Below, piece by piece: positions 26,601-35,500 of a stretch of DNA of 64,000 nt. The stretch lies in NCBI GenBank assembly GCA_902478365.1, contig CABSKX010000002.1, positions 1-64,000 on the forward strand, in the 5' to 3' direction. The stretch is from an uncultured Collinsella sp. GTDB taxonomy: Bacteria > Actinomycetota > Coriobacteriia > Coriobacteriales > Coriobacteriaceae. The notes below the pieces were generated by a model. The model was not told where the DNA came from. It searched no databases and saw nothing but the letters and a program-made list of their open reading frames with translations. The first letter of the stretch is position 1; the number at the start of each line of letters is the position of its first letter. Made by a program: the position numbers and the translations under genes.

Positions 26601-26700
26601 GGCGGGCAACGTTGCCGCCGTCGACCCGATGTCGGCTCAGGCCGCGCATGCGCGCTGCTCGTATAACCACGAAGGAACGTTTGTAAGGAGGGACGTGTAG
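23602..26700 (+). CDS. addB: AddB-like PD-(D/E)XK nuclease subunit
   Basis: Inactive-helicase and nuclease subunit of an AddAB-type recombination complex that resects double-strand ends. In 1032 residues the N-terminal region is helicase-like but has no Walker A where AddB normally has one. The C-terminal nuclease shows the entry motif SASQIEAYSTCPLCWF near 720, then GGRIDRVD near 860 and VVIDYKHR near 875. An iron-sulfur cluster as in Bacillus AddB is doubtful: only CPLC and a single late Cys (ARCSYNH) are visible. GGAGG precedes the ATG. It lies 3 nt upstream of addA, so they form an operon. Assignment rests on the nuclease motifs plus the neighbour. Confidence 0.85.
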   Translation: MPVRIYTTNTGTDLSDAEAALLADLVARHGRAVLLAPSFAELDVCRHDAAVAGASLGVDYKTPASWLRSLWELMGDGRSFVDNMQRQMLFSDMIARRDDADLQPLSRSQGTVRMLARMARDVLPGVAGTGAERCRGDVCRPDPKSDAEARVFELLRAYAGGLDRRDMVEPCEAADLMAEVLADSLPACARAVCVRGITSFTHGLLELLSAVANNGGEVVVLLAREQAAMREELAAAFDARGVLFEAAPLGEGAAAPQTAFKSAAQPTFVEVAGPHARAHAYVDAIDGLVKTCEDAAVDGGVAASADPVRVLVVSARAPQLFGELAARLAARHIAAETTEFTAFSQSIAGRQFTALANLIERMKAADEGTASKTEWWPAPELTDWIYSPLSGADAASARTFDKNMRLSRGKTTTAVKSLLQSVQGQVRGTRKAASDDNWFKNVPCVVSDVFQALWRDKPVTALKAMLAVAEALPDRALGGLDGQARRQVETALLRHVIDILMNDARALDVSQAATVPVLDGVRTKVDKRSAAYDYETYEVDRTPRAQVRFASLADAAALRPASYDAVLFADVDLDSYPLSHEEGPLATLTAELGRSGVTLEPAALLRVRFGRAMQAARGPVALARVTHDRQAHECYPAAVWTELRAHAEATGAVKPTRVGEGGIVADFDPAAGEGIECKRVACEAPQHLSEAAVPYLVLRRRDGEDENAPLVPRLTSASQIEAYSTCPLCWFVSYRVKPQSIDAGFGNMEKGNFVHDVLEHLHARLPQEGMERVTPENLPRAQELLREVFDETLAEHAGKRGTEGPLVPLSAVEERQVAEILPQLEGVLAYESEALAPFAPRYLEFAFNELKVEYAGWPLGGRIDRVDVDAENRAVVIDYKHRTGVEEFKLADPTVRDEESGTAPIDDPRWLPPHTQTLIYAQAMRRALDLDTRAALYFSTKGGKPALRGAASAELLEEERGDGRIPGLKKGFPGEGGSMDFDALLDRVEAGIAERLRELEAGNVAAVDPMSAQAAHARCSYNHEGTFVRRDV

Positions 26701-26703
26701 ACC

Positions 26704-29700
26704 ATGGATCTTTCGACTTTGATGCCGCAACAGCTGCGGATCGTCAAAACGCTCGACCGTCCGCTGTTTGTCTCGGCGGGCGCCGGTTCGGGCAAGACCT
26801 TTACCCTTACGCGCCGCATCGTCTACGCGCTCTCGCCCGAGTCTGGTCCGTTCGTTGAGCATCTGGACCAGGTGCTCGCCATTACCTTTACCAAAGATGC
26901 CGCGGCCGAGATCCGTGACCGCGTGCGCCGCGCGCTCATCGACGAGGGCATGGACGAGGAGGCCCTGACCGTCGACGATGCGTGGATCTCGACCATTCAC
27001 GGCATGTGTTCGCGCATCCTGCGCGCGCATGCGCTGGAGCTGGGCATCGACCCCGAGTTCACGGTGCTCACCGATACCGACGAGCTTATGGACCAGGCTG
27101 TTGAGCATGTGCTGGCCCGCGCGACGGCGCCCGATGCCGCCCCCGAGCTCGCGGCATCGCTCAAGGCCCTCTACGCCTGGTATCCCATGGCGGGCGAGGG
27201 CGGCCCCTTTGGCGCCGGCACCACCATCAAGGGCCTGGTGCGCGAGCTGCTGGAGCTGTCGAGCCAGCTGCCGGGCGGTATGGACGACGTGCGCGTGGCG
27301 CGCGGCCAGGCCGATACCTCGGCACTCGCCGATGCCTATCGATCGGCGTTGGGTGCAAGCAAGGCGGCGACCGAGAAGGCGCAGGTTGCACTCGACGCCA
27401 TCGATGCGTTCGAGGCGAGCGGCAAGACCATGGCCGATGCGGCGCGACTCATGATGTCGTGCACCATGCCGCGGGCGAGCAAGGCATTCCCCAAGGAGCA
27501 GGTCGAGCTGCTCAAGGCCGAGGCCGCCGATGCATTTATCAATATCGTGCTGGCCTGCGGTGGTCCCGCGCTCGATGCGCTGGTGGGCTTGGCCCGCTCT
27601 GTAGAGGCTGAGTACCGCGCGCTCAAGGCCAGCCAGTCTGCCCTCGACAACAACGACCTGCTGCGCATGGCCTACGAGGCCCTGCGCGACTACCCGGCCA
27701 TCCGAGCGGCATACGAGGGCCGCTTTAAGATGGTCATGATCGACGAGTTCCAGGATACCGACCAGATGCAGGTCGACCTGATCCGTTACCTGACCGGCGC
27801 GGGGGAGCGCGCGCTGTGTACCGTGGGCGATGCGCAGCAGTCAATCTATCGCTTCCGCGGCGCCGAGGTCGAGGTGTTCCGTCGCCAGGAGCGCAAGGTG
27901 GGCTCGTCTGCCGCGCCCGAGGCGACTGCCGTGACCGACGCCCCTGCTGGCGAGCTCGTCAAACTCGTACGCAACTTCCGCAGTCATGACGAGGTACTGC
28001 GCTATGTGGCCCGCGTCTTTGATGGCGACGACGGCGGCCTGATGCAGGGCTTTTTGGACCTTGAGGCAAGCGACGGCCGCAAGGACACGCTGGTGGCAGA
28101 CGCCTCGCGTCGCCAGGCCCTCTTTGTTGCCGGCGGCAGTACGCAGGAGCGCACACAGGCCAAGGCCCGTGCGATCGCCGAGCGATTCCGCGCGCTTGCC
28201 GATGCCGGCCAGCCCCAGGGCGGCATGGTGCTGCTGCTGGGCCGCATGACCAACGCAGACGTCTACGCACAGGCCTTCCGTGACCAGGGGCTCGACTGCG
28301 TCATCGCGGGCGGCTCGGTCTTTGCCCAAGCCGCCGAGGTGCAGACGGTGCGCGCCCTGGTCTGCGCGCTCGCCAACCCGGCCGATACGGCGCAGGGCCT
28401 TATGCCGCTGCTCGCCTCGCCGATGTTTGCGCTGGGCGCCCAGGAGTTTTTGGCGCTGGCGACCAAGCTCGATAGCGAGACGGGGGAGACCTCGCGCCGG
28501 AATATCGACGTGGGCATCATGAGTGATTCCGATGTGCCGGGCCTGCAAGACCTGCCGCTCGTGACGCGCGCCCGCGAGGTGTTGCGGTATGCGCTTCGTC
28601 GCGTGGGCCGCGATTCGTTCGCGGCGATCGCGCACGACGTGGTCAACGCTTCGGGCTGGTTCGTGCGTCTGGCGCAGCGCGGCCCCGAGGGCAAGGCCAT
28701 TGCCGCCAACGTGCTCAAGGCGCTTGATGCCGTGGCTGAGGCTGAGGCCGAGTTCGGTAACTCGCCGCGCTCCATTGCGCTGGCCTTCGACCGCTTCTTG
28801 GCGGGCAAGGAAGCCCCAGGCGCCCTCAACGAGGAGGGCGACGGCGCGGTGCGCATCATGACGGTGCACGCCTCCAAGGGTCTGGAATATCCGGTCGTGG
28901 CGGTCGCCGAGTGCTTTGGCGTGCGTAAGTCCTCGGGTGCGGCACAGATGGGTCGCGTCGAGGGCGGAGCGCAAGTCGTGGCACTGCCGGCACGCTTCGA
29001 CGGCGTTAAACTCGTGGACGGCACGTTCGTAAAGGGCGACGATGTCAAAAAGCAGTTTGAGCATGCGTTTAAGGGCAAGGGCACGTCGCTGTGGCTGCCG
29101 CCGGAGCTCATGGAGGACGTCTGTGCGACGGGTTCTCCCGCCGAGGCATTTGCTCGCCTGCGCAACGACGACCTGCAGCTTTCGCTCGAGGAGCGGGCTC
29201 GTTTGCTCTATGTCGCCATGACGCGTGCGCGAGAGTTGGTGATTTTGGCGATGGATGCCGGCGTGAGCCGTGGCAAGCTGTGTGCGCCGACCTTCGACGT
29301 CGAGACCGATCTGACCTATGACGTGCTGCGCCGTATTCTGCCGACCGACGCTCTGGACATGCCGCAGCTCGATGCCGACCGCCTGGTGTTCGACAACTCC
29401 CGGCCGGGCGACTACGAGCTCATTTCGCTCGCGAACTTTACCTTTGGCGAGCAGGCGTTTGAGGCCAACGCTTCGCTGGATGCCGAGGGCAGGCTTGTCC
29501 GCGGCGATGCGGAGCCGGAGGGCGCCGGTGCAGATGCCCGCGCCGCCGTTCCCGGTCCTGCCGACCCTGAGCCCGATGCGTTTGAGCTCGTGTATCCCCA
29601 GGCGGTGGGCGTGCGAATGGGCATCTGCCCGTATCCGGCGCGCGATTCGTACAGCTACTCGTCAATTGCAGCGGCGCTGCATGCCGAGTCCGAGGACCGT

Positions 29701-30336
29701 GCTGCCGAGACGCACGTGCCCATGGACGAGGCCGGCGATGATGCGGAGTCGGATGGTTCCGAGATGACGGATGCAGACGTGGCCGCCGTTGAGCCTACCG
29801 GCAACCCCATGGCGCTGGGCTCGGCGTTCCATGCCGCCTGCCAGTGGCTGATCGAGATGGGTGCCGATGCGCTGCCCGCCGCGCGTGCCGATGCACTGGC
29901 GCGTCTGTGGTGCCTGACGCCGGAGCAGCGCGAACGCTTCGACGTTGCTCTGGACCGCTGGCTCAAGTCGGCCGTTCGTGCCGACCTGCTCGCGTGGCCG
30001 TGCGTTCGCGCCGAGGTGCCGTTCTTTTCGCTGGGCTGCGAGGACGAGGACATCGCTCGCTACGGTGCATATGCCGAGGGCGCCATCGACGCTTTGGCGA
30101 CGAACCCGGCCGATCCGTCACGCGCGCTGGTCATCGACTACAAGACGGGCGGCACACCGGACGAGACGCCGGAACAGTTGCAGGAGAAGCACGTCCTGCA
30201 GGCGCGCGTCTACGCTGATGTTCTACACAAGGCGGGCTTTGAGGCCGTGACCGTCAAGTTCGTCCGCGTGGAACAGGCCGATCCGACCCTCTTCGTCAAA
30301 CCTGCCGAACCTCAAGTAGTCACCTACAACCTCTAG
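26704..30336 (+). CDS. addA: AddA-like UvrD-family helicase/nuclease
   Basis: ATP-dependent 3'-5' helicase and nuclease, the motor of AddAB. The 1210 residues contain Walker A SAGAGSGKT at 24-32, motif Ia AITFTKDAAAEIRDR, Walker B MIDEFQDTD near 343, GDAQQSIYRFRGA, the late motif TVHASKGLEYPVV and YVAMTRAREL near 836. The C-terminal nuclease has VIDYKTGG near 1142. Length and domain order match AddA. A Ser/Ala/Glu-rich linker separates helicase from nuclease (about 930-1030). AAGGAGGG lies 12 nt before the ATG. With addB it would handle Chi-regulated end processing ahead of RecA, with RuvABC (42.6-44.8 kb) resolving junctions later. Confidence 0.93.
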   Translation: MDLSTLMPQQLRIVKTLDRPLFVSAGAGSGKTFTLTRRIVYALSPESGPFVEHLDQVLAITFTKDAAAEIRDRVRRALIDEGMDEEALTVDDAWISTIHGMCSRILRAHALELGIDPEFTVLTDTDELMDQAVEHVLARATAPDAAPELAASLKALYAWYPMAGEGGPFGAGTTIKGLVRELLELSSQLPGGMDDVRVARGQADTSALADAYRSALGASKAATEKAQVALDAIDAFEASGKTMADAARLMMSCTMPRASKAFPKEQVELLKAEAADAFINIVLACGGPALDALVGLARSVEAEYRALKASQSALDNNDLLRMAYEALRDYPAIRAAYEGRFKMVMIDEFQDTDQMQVDLIRYLTGAGERALCTVGDAQQSIYRFRGAEVEVFRRQERKVGSSAAPEATAVTDAPAGELVKLVRNFRSHDEVLRYVARVFDGDDGGLMQGFLDLEASDGRKDTLVADASRRQALFVAGGSTQERTQAKARAIAERFRALADAGQPQGGMVLLLGRMTNADVYAQAFRDQGLDCVIAGGSVFAQAAEVQTVRALVCALANPADTAQGLMPLLASPMFALGAQEFLALATKLDSETGETSRRNIDVGIMSDSDVPGLQDLPLVTRAREVLRYALRRVGRDSFAAIAHDVVNASGWFVRLAQRGPEGKAIAANVLKALDAVAEAEAEFGNSPRSIALAFDRFLAGKEAPGALNEEGDGAVRIMTVHASKGLEYPVVAVAECFGVRKSSGAAQMGRVEGGAQVVALPARFDGVKLVDGTFVKGDDVKKQFEHAFKGKGTSLWLPPELMEDVCATGSPAEAFARLRNDDLQLSLEERARLLYVAMTRARELVILAMDAGVSRGKLCAPTFDVETDLTYDVLRRILPTDALDMPQLDADRLVFDNSRPGDYELISLANFTFGEQAFEANASLDAEGRLVRGDAEPEGAGADARAAVPGPADPEPDAFELVYPQAVGVRMGICPYPARDSYSYSSIAAALHAESEDRAAETHVPMDEAGDDAESDGSEMTDADVAAVEPTGNPMALGSAFHAACQWLIEMGADALPAARADALARLWCLTPEQRERFDVALDRWLKSAVRADLLAWPCVRAEVPFFSLGCEDEDIARYGAYAEGAIDALATNPADPSRALVIDYKTGGTPDETPEQLQEKHVLQARVYADVLHKAGFEAVTVKFVRVEQADPTLFVKPAEPQVVTYNL

Positions 30337-30345
30337 CCACCTCAA

Positions 30346-30408
30346 GCTTTACGGTGCTATTTGGTTAGTTTTGCGGCCGTAAAGCCCTCAATCGTCCAAA
30401 TAGCACCG
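30346..30408. repeat. Two overlapping, mutually exclusive hairpins
   Basis: GCTTTACGG (30346-30354) pairs with CCGTAAAGC (30377-30385), while CGGTGCTATTTGG (30352-30364) pairs with CCAAATAGCACCG (30396-30408). They share CGG at 30352-30354, so they cannot form together. They lie 10 nt after addA and 65 nt before the next start. Confidence 0.55.
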
Positions 30409-30472
30409 CAACGCATGGGAGAGCCTGGGGCGGTACAATGACTCGAACGGTTCAAACGAATAAGGAGCCATC

Positions 30473-30982
30473 ATGCAGCTCACCAAAACGCTTAAGGTGA
30501 CACCGGAGGAGTTTTTTGACGCTCTGGCGGGGTCCATCATGCAGGATATCGAGAACGCCACGGGCAAGCGTCCCAGCCGCAACAAGCTCAACGGCTATAA
30601 GTACGAGAAGCGTGCCCAGTCTGCAAAAGGCAAGGCCAAGGGCACGGCGATCAAGGTTAAGATCAAGCACTTTGACTACCCGTGCCTCTATGAGGTCCGT
30701 TTTCAGTATGCGGCGGGCATCAATACCATGCGCTATGAGGCTGCACCTGCTGGCGATGGTGCCTGCGAGCTCACCTATACCGAGGATTTTCAGGGTGTGG
30801 GTGGCAACACGTCTGGCACGCGCGGCAAGCTCGGCCTCTTCTTCTATGAGCGCAAGCTCAAGAGCCACGCCAACCAGACAATTGATCAAATCGTCAAATA
30901 CATCGAGGGTGAGCGCCGCGTAAAGGCTAATCCCGCCTTCGCCGATGATACTGCCGAAAACGCTTCGGATGTATTCCATTGA
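30473..30982 (+). CDS. DUF3284-like protein
   Basis: A 169-residue soluble protein. The opening (MQLTKTLKVTPEEFFDALAG) and the alternating beta pattern resemble DUF3284, a small START/SRPBCC-like family of unknown function in Gram-positive bacteria. The middle is Lys-rich (SAKGKAKGTAIKVKIKH). AAGGAG precedes the ATG and a TACAAT at 30434-30439 may be its -10. No partner gene is suggested by context: addA is upstream and a foreign-looking MFS gene is downstream. Confidence 0.65.
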   Translation: MQLTKTLKVTPEEFFDALAGSIMQDIENATGKRPSRNKLNGYKYEKRAQSAKGKAKGTAIKVKIKHFDYPCLYEVRFQYAAGINTMRYEAAPAGDGACELTYTEDFQGVGGNTSGTRGKLGLFFYERKLKSHANQTIDQIVKYIEGERRVKANPAFADDTAENASDVFH

Positions 30983-31085
30983 TACCCTGTGCAAAAGCTT
31001 TACCGCTCTTCACATCAACTGTGAACACTTCAGGCTTCGAATCAGTAGCGAGCGGCCCGACAAAAATAGTTGATGGTAGTGCCAA

Positions 31086-32285
31086 ATGAATAAGAACGCC
31101 ATTACGCAACTGCACGTCTATTCCGCCTTTTTCGTTCTCACGGGATTTGTTTTAAATCGGGGAGTGTTTCTACTTTTCCTTGCGGAGAAAGGAATGTCTG
31201 TAACGGAAATCGCGCTTTATCAAGCCCTGTTCAACATAGCAACGGTCGTCCTCGAGCTGCCAACAGGGCTGATAGGCGATTTCTTTGGAAAGAAGTTTTC
31301 GATTCAAGTGGGCGTGCTGCTGCTTTTCTTCCATACCGCCGGCATGCTGTTGCTCTCAGGCCCCTTTCTTGTCGTGCTTTCCCTTGTTGAGGCACTCGCC
31401 TACTCCCTTCAATCGGGATCCGAACAAGCACTTTTATATGAAATTGCCCGAAATGCCGGTCAAGGAGAGCGCTTCCTCACCATCAACGCTCGGCTGCTTG
31501 CCGCGCAATCAATCGCTACGGGAATGGCAATTGTGCTCGGATCTTTCATTGCCCAAGTATCTTGGAGTGCCCTCTACGTATGTGTCTCCGTTTTCTATCT
31601 CCTGCAGCTTTTCCTTCTGTATCCCATTGAGAGGACGGAAACGACCCGTTCTGAAAGATCAGAAAAGGGGAGGTTTGACGCAGCCAAGATGTTCAGACGC
31701 GAAACCTGGCGTGTTGGAGAATCCGCTTTTGCGGTATTGCTTCTTCTAATCGGCACAAGCATGCTCGATGGATTCTATGGGAGTTATTACAACTTGAATC
31801 AGTTGGTATTCGACGCATTTGATGCTCCCGTCTCCATAATAGGAATCTTTTTCGGTGCATCCTATGCAGTAAATGCGACGGCCTACATTGCAGCAGATTT
31901 CTTCTCATCGCGTTTCGGGAAAAGAAATACCATGCGCGGCTCGATGCTAATCGAGGCTGGCCTTTTCATGATTCTTCCGTGGTTCGCTTCAAATCCGCTG
32001 TGTTTGTTTGGCCTTAGCATGGTGCTTTGTTTTCTCCCAGAAGTGGTGTACATCACTTCGGAAAACTTAATCCAAGACGCGATAGCGGACGATCTCCGCG
32101 CGACGATCCTTTCCATCGCATCTCTGGTAAGGGCTCTCTTTTCCGCAATGTTTTTCTCCATATTTGGACATGTGTTGGGGTTATATCCCATTCAGATAGC
32201 GCTCGGTATTATTGGCGCAATCGCGATAGCAATTACCGCCGTCGTTTCATTAAAAATGGTAGGAATGCAGGTCTCCAAGAATTGA
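31086..32285 (+). CDS. MFS transporter, AT-richer than its neighbours
   Basis: Integral membrane transporter of 399 residues with about 12 helices. The motif between helices 2 and 3, ELPTGLIGDFFGKK (57-70), is the MFS signature (GxxxDxxGRK-like). Resemblance is to drug or sugar-type efflux proteins of the MFS_1 family, and the substrate is unknown. By eye its GC is clearly lower than flanking genes (roughly 45-50% against over 60%), and it uses A/T-ending codons freely, pointing to recent acquisition. There is no good Shine-Dalgarno before ATG 31086, only GGTAG. The 100 bp before and 200 bp after share the low GC. Confidence 0.8.
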   Translation: MNKNAITQLHVYSAFFVLTGFVLNRGVFLLFLAEKGMSVTEIALYQALFNIATVVLELPTGLIGDFFGKKFSIQVGVLLLFFHTAGMLLLSGPFLVVLSLVEALAYSLQSGSEQALLYEIARNAGQGERFLTINARLLAAQSIATGMAIVLGSFIAQVSWSALYVCVSVFYLLQLFLLYPIERTETTRSERSEKGRFDAAKMFRRETWRVGESAFAVLLLLIGTSMLDGFYGSYYNLNQLVFDAFDAPVSIIGIFFGASYAVNATAYIAADFFSSRFGKRNTMRGSMLIEAGLFMILPWFASNPLCLFGLSMVLCFLPEVVYITSENLIQDAIADDLRATILSIASLVRALFSAMFFSIFGHVLGLYPIQIALGIIGAIAIAITAVVSLKMVGMQVSKN

Positions 32286-32525
32286 TATATCGATTGACGA
32301 GCTATCCGAAGCGTCGAGCCTTCTTAATGGACATGACTATTCGTCACAAATCATTCCGCGCATCGCCGGGGTTCCAGTAATACTCGATATATCTGGATGC
32401 CCTCATTCCCCTTTTTGAAGGTCCCAAAAAGACTACCCGTGTGGGTTTGGCTAGGTTCAGGTGCTGTCCGTGCCGTGGGGTAAAATCGTTCAGTCAGAAC
32501 ACGAACCCGCATCGGAGCTCATCAC
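32286..32525. other. Low-GC tail after the MFS gene and dnaE leader
   Basis: GATATATCGA (32284-32293) and its complement TCGATATATC (32384-32393) bracket about 110 bp. One frame inside reads for about 45 codons without a stop (ISIDELSEASSLLNG), which may be the remnant of a gene that came in with the transporter. TAAAAT at 32478-32483 is a possible dnaE -10. Confidence 0.35.
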
Positions 32526-35500
32526 ATGGCATTCGTCCATCTGCACAATCACACTGTTTTCTCCATGCTCGACGGCGCAACCCGTATCCAGGATATGGTC
32601 AACCGTGCCGTTGAGCTTGGCATGCCCGCCGTGGCTATTACCGACCACGGCTACATGTATGGCGTGCCCGACCTGGCGCTGGCCTGCGACGCCGTCAACC
32701 ACAACACGCCCGAGTACAAAACCTGGAGCCACGACAAGGCCTTCTTGGAAAAGGACCGCCGCGACGAGCTGGTGGAGCCCGATCCCGAGGAAAACCCGCG
32801 CGAGCATGCCCAGTATGTGAAGGACATGGCCATGTGGGACGAGAAGGGCAATATCGATGAGCTCAAGCCGCCCCTGGTCATCAAACCCATCTTTGGCTGC
32901 GAGGTCTACTTTACGCCGGACGAGACCCTTGCCCGCGACCACAAGCCCGAGCTCTACCACATGATCCTTTTGGCCAAGGACCAGGAGGGCTACGTCAACC
33001 TGATGCAGACGGTTTCCGAGGCCGCCGTACAGGGCTTTTACTACAAGCCCCGCGTGACGCTCGACAACCTGCGCCGTCACGCCAAGGGCATGATCTGCAC
33101 GAGCGCCTGTATCGCCGGCATCATCCCCAAATACATCGACCGCGGTGACATGGAAGGCGCCATTAAATGGGCCGAGACCTTCCGCGACACCTTCGACCCC
33201 GGCGACTTCTACATCGAGATCCAGGAGCACGGCATCACCACCGACAACGGCCTGACCGACGAGCAGATGGACCGCACGCTCATCGATATCGCCAAGCAGG
33301 TGGGCGTCAAGGTCATCGCGACCAACGACTTCCACTACCTGCGCCGCGAGGACGCGCCCGTGCAGGACGTCATCATGTGCATCGGCATGAACGCCAAGGT
33401 CGACGACCCCAACCGCATGCGCATGACCGGCTCGGAGTTTTACATGAAGACCGAGGAGGAGATGCGGGCGATGTTCCCGTATTGCCCCGAGGCCTGCGAC
33501 AACACGCTCGAGATCGCCGACAAGTGCTACGTGGAGCTGGACTGGGACTCCATCATCCTGCCGCGCTTCCCGTTGCTCGACCCCGGCGAGACGCACGAGA
33601 GCCAGTTCCGCCGCGAGTGCGAGAAGGGCCTGCGCCAGCACTACGGTGACGACTGGGCCACGCGCGAGATCGGTGGCGTCAACATCAAAGAGCGCTTTGA
33701 GTACGAATACAAGGTCATCTGCGACAAGGGCTTTGCCGCCTACTTTTTGATCGTTGCCGAGTACGTGCAATGGGCCAAGGACAACGGCATCGGCGTCGGC
33801 CCCGGCCGTGGTTCTGCCGCCGGCGCTATCGTCGCCTACGCCATGAACATCACCGCGTTCGACCCGCTCGAGAACGGCCTGATGTTCGAGAGGTTCCTGT
33901 CCCCGCAGCGTACCGAGATGCCCGATATCGATATGGACTTCGACGATGAGCGGCGCCTCGAGGTCGTGGAGCACGTTCGCCAGCTCTACGGCCCAGAAAA
34001 GGTCACCCACGTCATCACCTACTCGACCATCAAGGCCAAGCAAGCCATCAACGACGCCGCACGCGTTCTGGACTACCCGGTCTACATGGGCCAGCGCCTG
34101 TCCAAGATGGTCTCGAGCGACCCCAAGGTCAAGCTCAAGCAGGTGCTCGACAAACAGCCCGGCAAAGAGGATCTGTTTAACCCCGATTTTGCCGAGGCCT
34201 ATAAAAAGGACGACGACGCCCGCCGCATCATCGACACGGCGCTTTCGATTGAGGGCCTCACCCGTGGCGAGGGCGTGCACGCGTGCGCCGTTCTGATCTG
34301 CCGCGACCCCGTCAACGAGCACGTGCCCACCAAGCTCGACACCAAGGGCGGCGTCGAGATTACCCAGTACGAGGGCCATACCGTCGCCGACATGGGCCTG
34401 CTCAAGATGGACTTTTTGGGCCTGCGTACGCTGACGGTTATCTCTAAGGCCAAGGCAAACATCAAAAAGAACTTCGGCATCGACATCAAAGAGGAAGATA
34501 TTCCCTTTGACGATCCCGAGATCTTTAAGCTCATGGGCTCCGGTCACACCGCCGGCGTCTTCCAGGTCGAGTCCGCCGGCATGACGGCCACGATCAAGAA
34601 CATGAAGCCCACCGAGTACAAGCACGTCGTGGCATTGATCGCTCTGTACCGCCCGGGCCCGCTGGGCGCCGGCATGGTCTCGTCCTACATCAACCGTATG
34701 AACGGCAAGGAGCCGGCCGTCTCCTACGACGACCGCCTGGACGACATCCTGGGCGAAACCTACGGCACCATGGTCTACCAGGAGCAGGTTATGCTCATCT
34801 CCGTCGAGATGTGCGGCTTCTCCAAGGGCGAATCGGACTCGCGTATCCGTAAGCCCGTGGCTAAGAAAAAGATTAAGCTGCTCACGTCGACGGTGCTCCA
34901 CTGGGAGGATGGCTCGGACGAGACCACCTACGACCACTGGATGAACGGCGCTATCAAGAACAACTACACGCGCGAGGTCGCCCAGAAGATTTGGGACGAT
35001 GTTCTCGAATTCGCATCCTACGCCTTCAACAAGTCGCACTCCGCCGGCTACGCCATTCTGGTTATGCAGACGGCATGGCTCAAGGCGCACTATCCACACG
35101 AGTACATGGCGGCCGTTCTGACGTCCTATACGGGCAAGACCGACAAGATCGTGCACTACGTCTCGGCGTGCCGTCACGACGGCATCCCCGTGCTGTCGCC
35201 AGATGTCAACGAGTCCGGCACCGAGTTCACGGCTACCAAGGAGGGCGTGCGCTTTGGTCTGGCCGGTATTCGAGGCGTGGGCACCGGCGTGGCGCAGGCG
35301 ATTATCGCTGAGCGCGAGGCAGGCGGTCCGTTTAAGACGCTGCACGACTTTGTTGAGCGCGTGGACTCGAGCCAGGCCAACCGCCGCGTGATCGAATCGC
35401 TGATCAAGGCAGGTGCCTTCGACTCCACGGGCTATCCGCGCCGCCAGATGATGCACTTTGTGGACAAGAACAACCCCGAGAACATCATCGACGCCGCGAT

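Noticed and set aside
32286..32420. A short intact gene after the MFS transporter
   Set aside because: The open frame of about 45 codons has no start codon with a ribosome binding site and overlaps another open frame; at most it is a remnant.
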